Shown here in pieces: positions 9,606 to 18,459 of a DNA stretch of 64,000 nucleotides (the first letter of the stretch is position 1; each line of letters begins with the position of its first letter). The position numbers and the translations under genes were made by a program. The notes beneath the pieces are model-generated. The model made no database searches and was not told the DNA's origin. It worked only from the letters and a program-made list of their open reading frames with translations. The DNA is from Gammaproteobacteria bacterium UBA4421 (GTDB lineage Bacteria > Pseudomonadota > Gammaproteobacteria > Pseudomonadales > Azotimanducaceae), in contig DGQF01000032.1 of assembly GCA_002389675.1 (NCBI GenBank), positions 1-64,000 of the forward strand, read 5' to 3'.

Positions 9606-10055
9606 GTGTTGTTGAGTAAGGGACTGTGGCTGGGTAAAGGGCGAATACGCCCCTCGGGTATAAGCCTAGGTGATGAAGTAGAGGCCGATGTGCAGGTCAG
9701 TGAGGATGACGAGGGCATCAGTCTCAGCGGGGCATTTTCCGGCGCTTTTAATGGTACATTTTCGATTAGAATTGCGCCTGATGAAACAGGGACTTACGTG
9801 GTTGATGCCCGGGTTGGTGCTTTTGCTCTAGAGGGCATGGGCAAGTTGGAGAGTGAACCGAATCTGTGTTTGCTCTGGAACGAGGGGGGTACACAAAGTG
9901 CAACCGTTGCACTTTTTGCAGTAGCTCGAGGCATTGGTTGTCGTGGTTTTTTGCGAGAAGGGGAGCAGACGTTGACCTGGGAAATGTTGCTGCGGCTCAA
10001 ACAAGATGCGCTAAAGGCAGATAATGTGGTGTCGTTGAGTCGACGTCGCCGTTAA
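9606..10055 (+). CDS. Hypothetical protein
   Basis: 149-residue soluble protein beginning with GTG, preceded by AGGAGCGGCCC about 27 bp after the SRAP stop. The first 100 residues look beta-rich, with acidic turns (EVEADVQVSEDDEG) and glycine-rich repeats (GAFSGAFNGTF). The end is a basic tail SRRRR. I recognise no family. The spacing, ribosome-binding site and absence of any competing frame support it as real and as part of the run 8205-10055. Confidence 0.7.
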   Translation: MLLSKGLWLGKGRIRPSGISLGDEVEADVQVSEDDEGISLSGAFSGAFNGTFSIRIAPDETGTYVVDARVGAFALEGMGKLESEPNLCLLWNEGGTQSATVALFAVARGIGCRGFLREGEQTLTWEMLLRLKQDALKADNVVSLSRRRR

Positions 10056-10151
10056 GCCCCAAGGATAATCGAATCACTTTTTTGTCTGGTGGTTCGACTT
10101 AAACATGGCTGCGCAAGTTTTAAGGCAATGCGGACTTAAGGAAGATTGGCA

Positions 10152-10853
10152 ATGCAAAACTCAGACCAGAACAAAGCCTACGGACTGCAGACGGTCAACA
10201 TGGTGGCTGATGTTTATGCTTCCGGTGTAGAGCGAGGGGTGTTGCTGATGCGCCATTCGGCGCGTACGTTTGATCCGAATATTCATGATTTGTTGAATCC
10301 GTTAACGGACGATGGGCGTGCGCTGTGTCGCCAATTTGGTGAAGCTTTGCCGAAGACGGTTCAGGTGCGCGGCTACGCCAGCCCGCCGGAGCGGTGCATG
10401 GAGACAGCACAACTAGTGATTGCTGCCCATGAAGCAGCAGGAGGGCGCGGATTGCGTACCCGCCCGGTGGAAGCGTTGAGCATTTTTTATGCGCTGGATC
10501 AGCAAAAAATGTGGCAGGGCATGAAACAGGCGGTTGATTTGCCGGCCTACGTTGCACAATGGTTTGCACAAGCGGTGCCCGAGGACGCTATGATGCCGGC
10601 ACCACTTGCCGTGCAAATGGTTCTGCGGGGGTTGTTGGGCAAGTTGCGTGATACTGCAGTGGCAGGTGCCGGCCCACATCTGGACCTATGTGTTTCGCAT
10701 GATTTGACGCTGTATACCTTGCGTCATGGTGTAGGTCTCGAACCGGTTACGGGACCGCAGGTTGCCTTTCTCGACGGGTTACTACTTTTTGTCCGTGATG
10801 GCAAAACTTTGCTGCGCAGTCAATACGGAGCAGAAGTTGAGATAGACGCTTAA
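10152..10853 (+). CDS. Histidine phosphatase superfamily protein
   Basis: 233-residue phosphoglycerate-mutase-like protein. The phosphate-binding motif LLMRHSAR has R34 and catalytic H35; a second histidine lies in CVSHDLTLY near residue 180, and the SPPERCMETA segment matches the middle of the family. Likely a phosphomonoesterase of unknown substrate. A TTG two codons upstream is possible, but the ATG at 10152 is preferred. It converges with the sulfurtransferase. Confidence 0.83.
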   Translation: MQNSDQNKAYGLQTVNMVADVYASGVERGVLLMRHSARTFDPNIHDLLNPLTDDGRALCRQFGEALPKTVQVRGYASPPERCMETAQLVIAAHEAAGGRGLRTRPVEALSIFYALDQQKMWQGMKQAVDLPAYVAQWFAQAVPEDAMMPAPLAVQMVLRGLLGKLRDTAVAGAGPHLDLCVSHDLTLYTLRHGVGLEPVTGPQVAFLDGLLLFVRDGKTLLRSQYGAEVEIDA

Positions 10854-10916
10854 ATCTGGATTGTCTGCGCTGTCGAGCAAGTAAGAGCAGTCCTTTGCCG
10901 CCAGGGCCTTTGGCAA

Positions 10917-11792
10917 CTACGGTAGTGCCCCTAACGTAAGCGGTCGGTCGTGCTCTTGAACCCATTCAGACATTGAACCGTCGTATACCGCGACCTTATG
11001 TTGTCCCATTAATTTGCAAGCAAAGCCATCAACTGTGGCGGCAATACCACCGCCACAGTAGGCGATTACTTGCTTTGCGCTTAACAATCCGTGTGTTTCT
11101 AACGACGCTGCCAAGGCTGATGGTGGTAGGAAGTAGTCATTATCGAGCATTTGGTCGTAGTACAAATTCAGGCTGCCGGGAATGTGGCCGCGACGGTGGT
11201 AGTAAAAATCACCATCACCGCGGTACAGCTCTGGTGTTAAGGCGTTGACGGTACAGACATTACCTGCAATCGCCTCTTCTACGTCAGCGGTATTGGCAAA
11301 TGCATGGTTCACTGGATGAGCTGAAAATGTTGTCTTGGGGTACTGGTGTGTACCGCTCGCCATCGGTAAACCTGCGTGCTTCCACGCTCGCAAATTCCCG
11401 TTCAAGACGCTCACGTTGCGATGTCCTGCAGCATGCAACAACCACCATGCTCGAGTCGCCCACATAAGATGTCCGTTGGAATAGAGTACAACCCGATGTT
11501 CTTGATTGATGCCGCTTTCTCCAATTGCCTCGGCCAATGCTGTTTGACTGGGCAGCGTGAAGTTCAGCGTTGACGAAGTATCGGACCAGTCGCTGATCAG
11601 GTCGATGAATCCAGCGCCTGGTATGTGTTCGCTCTGATAGTTTTGGTATCCGCTGTCGATGCGATAACCTCCAGTTGATTTTGGAGTCAGGAATACAGCG
11701 GTATCAAACAGACGTAAATCCGTTTCGCCGAGCGTTTGCTGGAGGGTTTCGACGTCTGTTAGATAATGGGGTTGGGAATATCCAGTGGCCAT
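10917..11792 (-). CDS. Sulfurtransferase, two rhodanese domains (thiosulfate/3-mercaptopyruvate type)
   Basis: 291 residues containing two rhodanese folds. The N-terminal one is inactive (LRLFDTAVFL...HIPGAGFIDLISDW), and the C-terminal one carries the active-site cysteine in the loop YCGGGIAAT. The CGGGIAA loop differs from the CG(S/T)G loop of mercaptopyruvate enzymes, so the sulfur donor is uncertain. A longer frame reaches 11840, but the ATG at 11792 has GGAAG nine bases upstream and matches the family N-terminus. Confidence 0.87.
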   Translation of the reverse strand: MATGYSQPHYLTDVETLQQTLGETDLRLFDTAVFLTPKSTGGYRIDSGYQNYQSEHIPGAGFIDLISDWSDTSSTLNFTLPSQTALAEAIGESGINQEHRVVLYSNGHLMWATRAWWLLHAAGHRNVSVLNGNLRAWKHAGLPMASGTHQYPKTTFSAHPVNHAFANTADVEEAIAGNVCTVNALTPELYRGDGDFYYHRRGHIPGSLNLYYDQMLDNDYFLPPSALAASLETHGLLSAKQVIAYCGGGIAATVDGFACKLMGQHKVAVYDGSMSEWVQEHDRPLTLGALP

Positions 11793-11985
11793 AATAATGC
11801 TTCCATTGCGGTCGGTGTAGGATGTGATGGTAACCCGCAATGATCCATCGCGCAGGGGGTTTTGCGCTACTGCTGGCAGGTTTAGAGGCGTTTGTTAGAT
11901 GCTACTGTGGTTTGTCGTAGCTGGTTTGCGGCGAGGAGTTTTAAAAAAAGCGTACACTAGCCCTAGCAATTATTGGGTTTAGCTG

Positions 11986-12813
11986 ATGGCTTTTGACAAA
12001 GATTCAGTTCGGATTGTCATATTCGAGGCGGATACACCCGCCGGCAAGCGTTTCGATGTGGCGCTGATCATCTGTATTTTACTGAGTGTTTTAGCTGTGA
12101 TGTTAGACTCTGTGGCGTCCATTCATGCGCGTTACGGAGACTGGCTGTATCGCATCGAATGGGCATTTACCCTGTTGTTTTCAATCGAATACGCATTGCG
12201 CTTGTGGTGTATTCAGCATACATGGGCTTATGCGCGCAGCTTTTATGGTTTGGTTGACCTGGTGGGCATTATTCCAACCTATCTGAGCCTCTGGTTGGCA
12301 GGTAGCCAATATTTTCTGGTGGTTCGCGTCATACGGGTACTGCGTGTTTTTCGGGTGTTACGGATGGTGCGCTATGTTGGCGAAGCAGAGTTGATTGCAG
12401 AGGCATTGCTCGCCAGTCGCCGAAAAATTACCGTGTTTGTGGCATCAATCGTCGCTCTGGTGGTGATCTTCGGGTCGGCGATGTTTTTGATAGAGGGGGG
12501 CAGCAATCCTAACTTTGCCAGTATTCCAGACAGCGTATATTGGGCCGTGACGACCATGACAACGGTAGGATATGGCGATATCACGCCGTTAACGACCCCG
12601 GGGCGTATTCTGGCAACCCTGATTATGATCATGGGTTATGGAATTATTGCGGTGCCCACCGGCATTGTGACGCTGGAATTAAATGAAGCCAATCGTCGCC
12701 GCGCAAATACTAAAACGTGTCCAATGTGCTCAGCCGAAGGACACGCCCACGAAGCCAGTTTTTGCTGGCGTTGCGGGGCCAATCTTTATCCAAACCCACC
12801 GCATGATGGCTGA
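11986..12813 (+). CDS. Voltage-gated K+ channel-like protein with C-terminal zinc ribbon
   Basis: 275-residue six-helix cation channel subunit (KvAP/bacterial Kv style). Segments S1-S3 span about residues 24-105. S4 carries arginines every third residue (R114, R117, R120, R123, R126, R129). The pore filter is TVGYGD at 193-198, which indicates K+ selectivity, and S6 ends near residue 230. The last 35 residues form a four-cysteine ribbon (C245, C248, C260, C263) in the cytoplasm. Ion selectivity follows from the filter; the role of the zinc ribbon is unknown. Confidence 0.9.
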   Translation: MAFDKDSVRIVIFEADTPAGKRFDVALIICILLSVLAVMLDSVASIHARYGDWLYRIEWAFTLLFSIEYALRLWCIQHTWAYARSFYGLVDLVGIIPTYLSLWLAGSQYFLVVRVIRVLRVFRVLRMVRYVGEAELIAEALLASRRKITVFVASIVALVVIFGSAMFLIEGGSNPNFASIPDSVYWAVTTMTTVGYGDITPLTTPGRILATLIMIMGYGIIAVPTGIVTLELNEANRRRANTKTCPMCSAEGHAHEASFCWRCGANLYPNPPHDG

Positions 12814-13046
12814 ATATCATGTTCGCGCTTGGGTTTGATTGCAACGATGGATTAATGCCTGTAATTAGGCTGGCGTTTTATATCTGGTCTATATAGGATG
12901 CGCCGCGCAGGCGCGGTCCATTAGATGATCCCACGCGCAATTGCAGAATTTGGCTCCTTCAGACGTACCAAATTGTGAACTATGTACCCGTTATCGAGCA
13001 GAAATCAGGGTTATGCTGACCAGATGTGTGAATTAAGAGATAAACA
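12814..13046. other. Intergenic stretch with one hairpin
   Basis: No RNA gene or convincing reading frame seen between the channel gene and the small basic frame. It includes the short GC-rich hairpin at 12900-12914 (GCGCC/GGCGC stem, 5-base loop) that may end the channel transcript, though no T-run follows. Confidence 0.45.
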
Positions 13047-13193
13047 GTGATTAACAGGAATGAATCCCGCTTGATCGCGCGCGAGCGCCGTAACCAAGCG
13101 AGTCATATGGCGAAGAAAAAACCTAAGTTGGCGGTGAAAGTTCCGCTGAGGTCTAAGGAGGGATCGGCGCCGGAAATAGAGGCCCTGTCCTAG
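13047..13193 (+). CDS. Possible small basic protein
   Basis: A 48-codon frame from GTG, or 28 codons from the internal ATG at 13107. The product is rich in Lys and Arg (RERRNQ, AKKKPKLAVKVPLRSK) and ends APEIEALS. The ribosome-binding site is weak. The stop overlaps the stop of the convergent gamma-glutamyltransferase gene by four bases, a pattern shared by true genes here. No family recognised; it could be a chance frame. Confidence 0.3.
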   Translation: MINRNESRLIARERRNQASHMAKKKPKLAVKVPLRSKEGSAPEIEALS

Positions 13194-14953
13194 GGCACGG
13201 CAATCACCTGGCCTTCGCGGCGACTGTCGGCTGCGCCAAGCAGCCCCTCGGGAGTGACCAGAATAAGATGCAGTCCGGAATTTTCTCCTTCGCGCTCTGT
13301 CACAGGATAACCCAGCGCCCGTAACCTCGCGGCGTATGCTACGCCCTCATCAGTGGCGATTTCGACTTTAACCTCTGCGCCTCTTGCAATAATGTTGGGC
13401 GCATCAGCTGCTTGTTGCGGTGTTAGACCACCGCGCAGAGTACCCACCAGCGCTTTCGCAACGTATGCAACAATCGAGTTGCCCCCCGGTGATCCGGCAA
13501 CCAACTGTAATGTGTTGTTCTGATCGAAAATAAGGAGCGGCGACATCGAAGAGCGAGGGCGTTTGCCAGGTGCGGCGGCATTGGCCAAAGCTTTGCCGCC
13601 CAGTTTGGGTTGTCGCGCAAAGTCGGTCATTTCGTTGTTGAGTAGAAAGCCGCCCGCCCAGCGAGAAGCGCCAAATGGTGCCTCGATGGTGGCCGTCATT
13701 GAGACGGCATTCCCAGACTGATCGATAATCGACAGGTGTGTTGTCCCCGCAGGCTCAGCCGTTGTGTCTCGGCCCCAGCGTTCAATAATGGACTGGTTGT
13801 TGAGTAACTGGCCCGGATCACCCGGCACGGGTGAGTCTCCCGGTTGGTGTCTTTGGGTTGCACGATGTCTGAGATAGTCTGAGTTGATCAGCTGGTCGGT
13901 GGGCACGGAAACAAACGCTGGATCCGCAATGTAGTGGTCTCGGTCGGCGTAGGCCAGACGTTGCGCATCCACCAGCGCATCGATCTGAATAGGTTCCTCA
14001 GAGCTGGTGGTGAATTGATCATACAGATTGAGAATCATGATCTGAGCCAGCCCGGATGAGGGCGGCGGCATAGTGCAAATACGCTGCAAACCAGCGCTTG
14101 CGCAGAGCGGGCGGCGCTCTATAACCGCGTAGTTTGCAAGATCCTCGAGGGTTAACCCACCCGGATTGGGTTCTGCCTGCACTGCGGCCACAATTTCGCC
14201 CGCCAGTTGGCCGGTATAAAACGATGCGGGGCCGTGTGCAGCGAGATTTTGCAGGGTTTTGGCGTAGGCTGGATTGTCTCTGAGTACACCCGCGCTGAGG
14301 GGTTTTCCATCAGGGTAGAAATAAGGTGCGGTATCGGGGTTGTCGTCGAGTCTGCTGACACTCTGGATCCGTTTGAGCAGACTGGCCAGTCGAGGTGAAA
14401 CGATAAACCCCTGCTGTGCCAGCGATATGGCCTGAGTAAAATTCTTGGCCATGCTCAGTCGGCCGTGCTTGCTGTGAGTAAGCTGATATAACGCAGGTAT
14501 TCCTGGCGCACCAACGGCCAAACCACTTTGCCACGCGGTTAAAAACCCCATGACCTCGTCGTCGCGCACAAAGAAATCAGGAGCGATTTTTGCGGGTGCC
14601 GTCTCTCTGCCATCATAGGCATAGACGGTGTTGCTTTCGCGCTCGTAGACCATCATGAATGCCCCGCCGCCCAACCCTGAACTTTGTGGCTCGACAAGAC
14701 CCAGTACCGCGTGTGCGGCGATGGCCGCATCAACGGCGTGGCCGCCTGCAAGCAGAATCTCAGCGGCGGCTTGCGCGGCATAGGGGTTGGCTACCGCGAC
14801 CATTCCCCCGTGAGGCCATGACGCTGGGGTGTCAGCCAATGGTGGTGTTTGCGCTATATTTGGCGTGCAGCCCATACAACAAGCGATCAGGGGTATGCAG
14901 GCCAATATGCGCCGAAGATGAGCGCCGCGGTGCAGTTGGTGGATGGTTGGCAT
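13190..14953 (-). CDS. ggt: Gamma-glutamyltransferase, probable lipoprotein
   Basis: 587-residue Ntn-hydrolase precursor that cleaves glutathione and other gamma-glutamyl amides in the periplasm and self-processes into two chains. The N-terminus is an export signal with a possible lipobox (CIPLIACCMGC). The nucleophile is T404, the first Thr of TTHLS, which becomes the new N-terminus of the small chain; GSPGG near residue 487 and SSGLGGGAFM near 92 are family motifs. Length is normal. Confidence 0.92.
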   Translation of the reverse strand: MPTIHQLHRGAHLRRILACIPLIACCMGCTPNIAQTPPLADTPASWPHGGMVAVANPYAAQAAAEILLAGGHAVDAAIAAHAVLGLVEPQSSGLGGGAFMMVYERESNTVYAYDGRETAPAKIAPDFFVRDDEVMGFLTAWQSGLAVGAPGIPALYQLTHSKHGRLSMAKNFTQAISLAQQGFIVSPRLASLLKRIQSVSRLDDNPDTAPYFYPDGKPLSAGVLRDNPAYAKTLQNLAAHGPASFYTGQLAGEIVAAVQAEPNPGGLTLEDLANYAVIERRPLCASAGLQRICTMPPPSSGLAQIMILNLYDQFTTSSEEPIQIDALVDAQRLAYADRDHYIADPAFVSVPTDQLINSDYLRHRATQRHQPGDSPVPGDPGQLLNNQSIIERWGRDTTAEPAGTTHLSIIDQSGNAVSMTATIEAPFGASRWAGGFLLNNEMTDFARQPKLGGKALANAAAPGKRPRSSMSPLLIFDQNNTLQLVAGSPGGNSIVAYVAKALVGTLRGGLTPQQAADAPNIIARGAEVKVEIATDEGVAYAARLRALGYPVTEREGENSGLHLILVTPEGLLGAADSRREGQVIAVP

Positions 14954-15034
14954 AGGCGTTGGCCGTTCGACAGCCGGACCGGATACTACAACAAAGTTTT
15001 TTTGGTGCTTCCCGGCCGGGCTATCTGCGCTAGG

Positions 15035-15475
15035 CTAATCTTCTTCTTTCAAACCCATCAGTTGGGCTGGCGTGAGTCCAAGTGCGTTAACGATATTGTT
15101 GAAAAAAGAAATTTCGTGGCTGTTGACACGGCCGTCAACATTAATTACTTCCGCCAATGCGGTTGCGATGTTTAAGCAATCGTCTGCATCTAAAGCTTTG
15201 GCGGAGCTGCTGATGTACCGATCCAGCGGTGCTTTCTCAAACAGGCGTGAGCTGGCTGCGACGCGTACGTCTGCTTCGGAAAAGTCTTCGCCTGTGTGTG
15301 TCAGCAGAACTTCGCGGACTTTGTCTACTTCCACAGCTTTGATGTTGGTGTCTGCTGCTGTGGCTCGCGCCAAGGTCATCAACATCACTTCTCTAGCCAG
15401 TTGAGCCCGCTCCCCGGGGCTTGGCTGGGAGCCTCCAAAAATTTTCAGAACACCGGCCAAACTCGCAATACTCAT
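15035..15475 (-). CDS. TerB family protein
   Basis: 146-residue all-helical protein resembling the tellurite-resistance TerB domain. It shows two helical repeats with acidic turns (ATAADTNIKAVEVDKVREVLL and NVDGRVNSHEISFFNNIV), the pattern of TerB-like metal or partner binding. Other ter genes are absent, so no tellurite role is inferred; single TerB proteins are common and of unknown function. It ends in GLKEED. Confidence 0.8.
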   Translation of the reverse strand: MSIASLAGVLKIFGGSQPSPGERAQLAREVMLMTLARATAADTNIKAVEVDKVREVLLTHTGEDFSEADVRVAASSRLFEKAPLDRYISSSAKALDADDCLNIATALAEVINVDGRVNSHEISFFNNIVNALGLTPAQLMGLKEED

Positions 15476-15639
15476 AGCATTATTTCCTAAGCGTTAATTG
15501 TCACTGGCTCTATTGTTTCGCGATGTGAGGCGGGGGTCAATGCGGCATTTACGTTCCTTTCGCTCGCCGGTGACGCACATTCGCTCCGGTTGCGCCCGAT
15601 ACTGCCCTGGCAGGGCCGGCGCCCGCATGACTTTCGTGG

Positions 15640-16536
15640 TTAAAGTCTTACCTCACCGTCCACCCAGGCGCGGATTAAATGGTGGGCGATAGCAAGTTTG
15701 CCGGGCACGCGAAGGTCTGCAGGGCTCTCACCCAGCGCTAAGATCACCTGTTCGCTGGAAAACCAACGAACGTCGGCCATTTCCGCTTCATTGATGGTGA
15801 TGGCATGGCTACGTGCAATGCCGTGACAGCCAATCATCAGTTGAGAGGGGAAAGGCCAAGGTTGAGATGAATGATAATGTACATCGCCAACAGCAATGCA
15901 GGCCTCTTCTTTGACTTCCCGGCGCACGGCTTCCTCGAGGGATTCACCTTGATCGATGAATCCGGCAAGCGCGGAATAAAAATTTGTATTGGCCATAAAA
16001 CCCTGAGACTGTCCGAGTAGGCATCGTTCTCCGCCGGGCCGGTCGATAATCAGCATAATTGCAACGGGGTCGGTGCGCGGAAAAATATGTTTATGGCAGC
16101 TTAAACACCGCCTGATCTGGCCCCCGCGCTCCGCTGTGCTGGGTTGCCCACATTGCGCACAAAAGGGGTTTCGGCGATGCCAGTCCAGTTGTGCGCGCGC
16201 CTGCGCCAAGATTCCGGTATCCGCGCTTGCGAGGTGGGCGGCGACAGCTCGGCAGTCAACGAAACTTTTGGGGTCTGCGGGATCCGGGACGTCAACGGCA
16301 AAGTGAGGGACATTGTTCTGAAGACCCAAAAAAATGAGTTGATTGTGCTCGGGTAAAGCCGGGCGCGTTCGCCATGCCAGTGTTTGGTCGGCGTTAAGCA
16401 GGACATTGAGCTTGTGAAAGGGTAGAAATAACGCACTCGAGTGGTCTGCCAGCGCGGCGACGCTGGCATCTTCGCGACGAATGTTTTCCCCTCTATCTAA
16501 AGGATTTCCGGCAAAAGGGTGAACGGGATTTCTCAC
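15640..16536 (-). CDS. nudC: NAD+ diphosphatase NudC (decaps NAD-RNA)
   Basis: 298-residue Nudix enzyme hydrolysing NADH to NMNH and AMP, known in relatives to remove NAD caps from RNA. The zinc ribbon has C126, C129, C144 and C147. The Nudix box runs from G192 through the REVKEE core at 206-211. The subfamily motif SQPWPFPSQ follows near residue 225. The start is GTG with GAGG eight bases upstream. Confidence 0.94.
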   Translation of the reverse strand: MRNPVHPFAGNPLDRGENIRREDASVAALADHSSALFLPFHKLNVLLNADQTLAWRTRPALPEHNQLIFLGLQNNVPHFAVDVPDPADPKSFVDCRAVAAHLASADTGILAQARAQLDWHRRNPFCAQCGQPSTAERGGQIRRCLSCHKHIFPRTDPVAIMLIIDRPGGERCLLGQSQGFMANTNFYSALAGFIDQGESLEEAVRREVKEEACIAVGDVHYHSSQPWPFPSQLMIGCHGIARSHAITINEAEMADVRWFSSEQVILALGESPADLRVPGKLAIAHHLIRAWVDGEVRL

Positions 16537-16668
16537 TTTTAGGCCTCATTTCAAAGGTCTTTAGCCTACCAAAATAAGCTTTGGTTTTCGCCTCATGCCC
16601 GCGCAAGCGGGCGTGTTATCTCCCGGGGTTTTAGGCTAGGCTAGTCTTTGTACAAGCGAGGATGTGAC

Positions 16669-17565
16669 ATGATTGAAAAAATACCGTTTGGACGTACGGG
16701 GCACCTTAGCAGTCGAACGATTTTTGGGGCAGCTGCGTTGGGTGCAATGAGTCAAGAACGGGCAGACAGCACCTTGGCCAAGCTGGACCTTTATGGGGTG
16801 AATCATATTGATGTTGCCGCCAGTTATGGAGAGGCCGAGTTGCGCCTTGCACCTCTGCTTAAAACTCGCCGTGCTGATTTTTTCTTGGCCACTAAAACGG
16901 GGCTGCGCACAAAAAATGAGGCGAAAGAGGAACTGCAACGCTCGCTTGAAAGGATGGGGGTTGAGCAGGTTGACCTAATTCAAATGCATAACTTGGTTCA
17001 GCGTGATCAATGGGATGTGGCGATGGGTCCTGGCGGCGCGTTGGAAGCTCTGATTGAAGCTCGTGAGGCTGGATGGGTGCGCTTTATTGGTGTGACAGGT
17101 CACGGGACCTATGCACCGAGCATGCATAAAAAGAGTCTTGAGCGTTTTGATTTCGACTCAGTTTTGTTGCCGTATAATTTTTCAATGATGTCCAATCCCG
17201 TGTACGCGGAAGATTTTGACGCGCTGTATTCGCTTTGTCAGCAACGGCAGGTGGGGATACAAACCATCAAAGCCGTGGCTTTGCGCCGTTGGCGCGAAGA
17301 CGATCCGGAGAAACACTTCAGCTGGTATAAACCGATTCGAGAACCGCAGGCGCTAAAACGAGCGGTGGACTTTGTATTGTCGCGCCCTGGATTGTTTGTG
17401 AATACCACAAGTGATGCTTCCCTGTTAGACACGGTATTTCGGGCCGCTGGCGAGCCGGTGGCGGCCCCTGATCCCTTTGTGTTGAGCGCAGACGCAGAAA
17501 CCTTGGGGGTTGAGCCTTTGTTTGTTCGCGGACTTTCTGACGACGTTTTGCTCAAGGAGGCATAG
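16669..17565 (+). CDS. Aldo/keto reductase
   Basis: 298-residue NADPH-dependent oxidoreductase of the AKR fold. The catalytic set is visible as D and Y in HIDVAASYGEAE (about residues 45-53), K in FLATKTG and H in IQMHNL. A TTG frame extends 21 bases upstream, but the ATG at 16669 follows GAGG and starts the family sequence (IEKIPFGRTG). The ribosome-binding site of the next gene lies inside its last codons, so the dioxygenase is tightly coupled. Confidence 0.88.
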   Translation: MIEKIPFGRTGHLSSRTIFGAAALGAMSQERADSTLAKLDLYGVNHIDVAASYGEAELRLAPLLKTRRADFFLATKTGLRTKNEAKEELQRSLERMGVEQVDLIQMHNLVQRDQWDVAMGPGGALEALIEAREAGWVRFIGVTGHGTYAPSMHKKSLERFDFDSVLLPYNFSMMSNPVYAEDFDALYSLCQQRQVGIQTIKAVALRRWREDDPEKHFSWYKPIREPQALKRAVDFVLSRPGLFVNTTSDASLLDTVFRAAGEPVAAPDPFVLSADAETLGVEPLFVRGLSDDVLLKEA

Positions 17566-17568
17566 TTT

Positions 17569-18459
17569 ATGGCGCAACCATTTCTAGTCACGCAGTTGGG
17601 AGGTGCACTGGGCGCTGAGGTTCAGGGCATCGATCTGGGTAATCTCTCCGACGCACAGGTCACTGACATCAAAGAATTATTGCTGGCGCACAAGGTCATT
17701 TTTTTCCCTCAACAGTCAATTAGCTTAGATCAGCACGTGGCGCTTGGGGAACACTTTGGAACTATTGAAAATCACCCGAATTTAAAAAACCCGTTCACCG
17801 ATTACCCGGGGGTTTTTGAGCTGGCTGCCAGTCACGGTGGGACAGCTGACGAGTGGCATACCGATATTACTTTTGAGCGGCGCCCATCGGTGATGTCGGT
17901 TTTGCATATGGTGAAATGTCCGCCCGTTGGAGGGGATACTATGTGGACAAGCTTAGAGCGCGCCTATGATGAACTGTCTCCCCCGATTCAGGCGCTTTGT
18001 GAAAATCTGACGGCTTTGCATGATGCATTGCCGCACAACAGGCCCGATAAAATGGCGGTTCATCCGGTAGTGCGAGTGCATCCTGAAACCGGCCGTAAGT
18101 CACTTTATGTCAATGAGCATTTCACCCGGCGGCTGATTGAGGTCAATGCACAGGAAAGTGAAGTATTGCTCGCTCATTTGACACGCTGGGTGCAAAACCC
18201 GCGCTTTACTGTCAGATACCGCTGGAGCGAAGGCTGTGTGGCGATGTGGGATAATCGCTGTACGCAGCACTTTGTGCTCAATGATTTCGTCGGAGAGCGG
18301 ATTATTCAGCGGGTCACAGTGATGGGAGACGAGGTTGAAGGTGTTGGCCAGTCGCAGTATACGCCCCATCTCGCGGCTGGCCCAATGACGGCTATGAGCC
18401 GCCATGACCGGCAGTTGGCACTGTTTCTTAAATCACAGAAAAAAGCAGCAGAGGGTTAA
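17569..18459 (+). CDS. TauD/TfdA family Fe(II)/2-oxoglutarate dioxygenase
   Basis: 296-residue non-haem iron enzyme. The facial triad is H97, D99 (EWHTDITF) and H234 (CTQHFVLND), with R248 as the 2-oxoglutarate anchor. The N-terminal segment GGALGAEVQGIDL matches taurine and 2,4-D dioxygenases. Taurine, aryloxyacetate or another substrate cannot be told apart by reading. AAGGAGG lies just before the ATG. Its stop overlaps the stop of convergent larE by four bases. Confidence 0.9.
   Translation: MAQPFLVTQLGGALGAEVQGIDLGNLSDAQVTDIKELLLAHKVIFFPQQSISLDQHVALGEHFGTIENHPNLKNPFTDYPGVFELAASHGGTADEWHTDITFERRPSVMSVLHMVKCPPVGGDTMWTSLERAYDELSPPIQALCENLTALHDALPHNRPDKMAVHPVVRVHPETGRKSLYVNEHFTRRLIEVNAQESEVLLAHLTRWVQNPRFTVRYRWSEGCVAMWDNRCTQHFVLNDFVGERIIQRVTVMGDEVEGVGQSQYTPHLAAGPMTAMSRHDRQLALFLKSQKKAAEG

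Noticed and set aside
15035..15475. Tellurite-resistance operon
   Set aside because: Only a single TerB-like gene is present without terC, terD or terZ, so no such operon is claimed.
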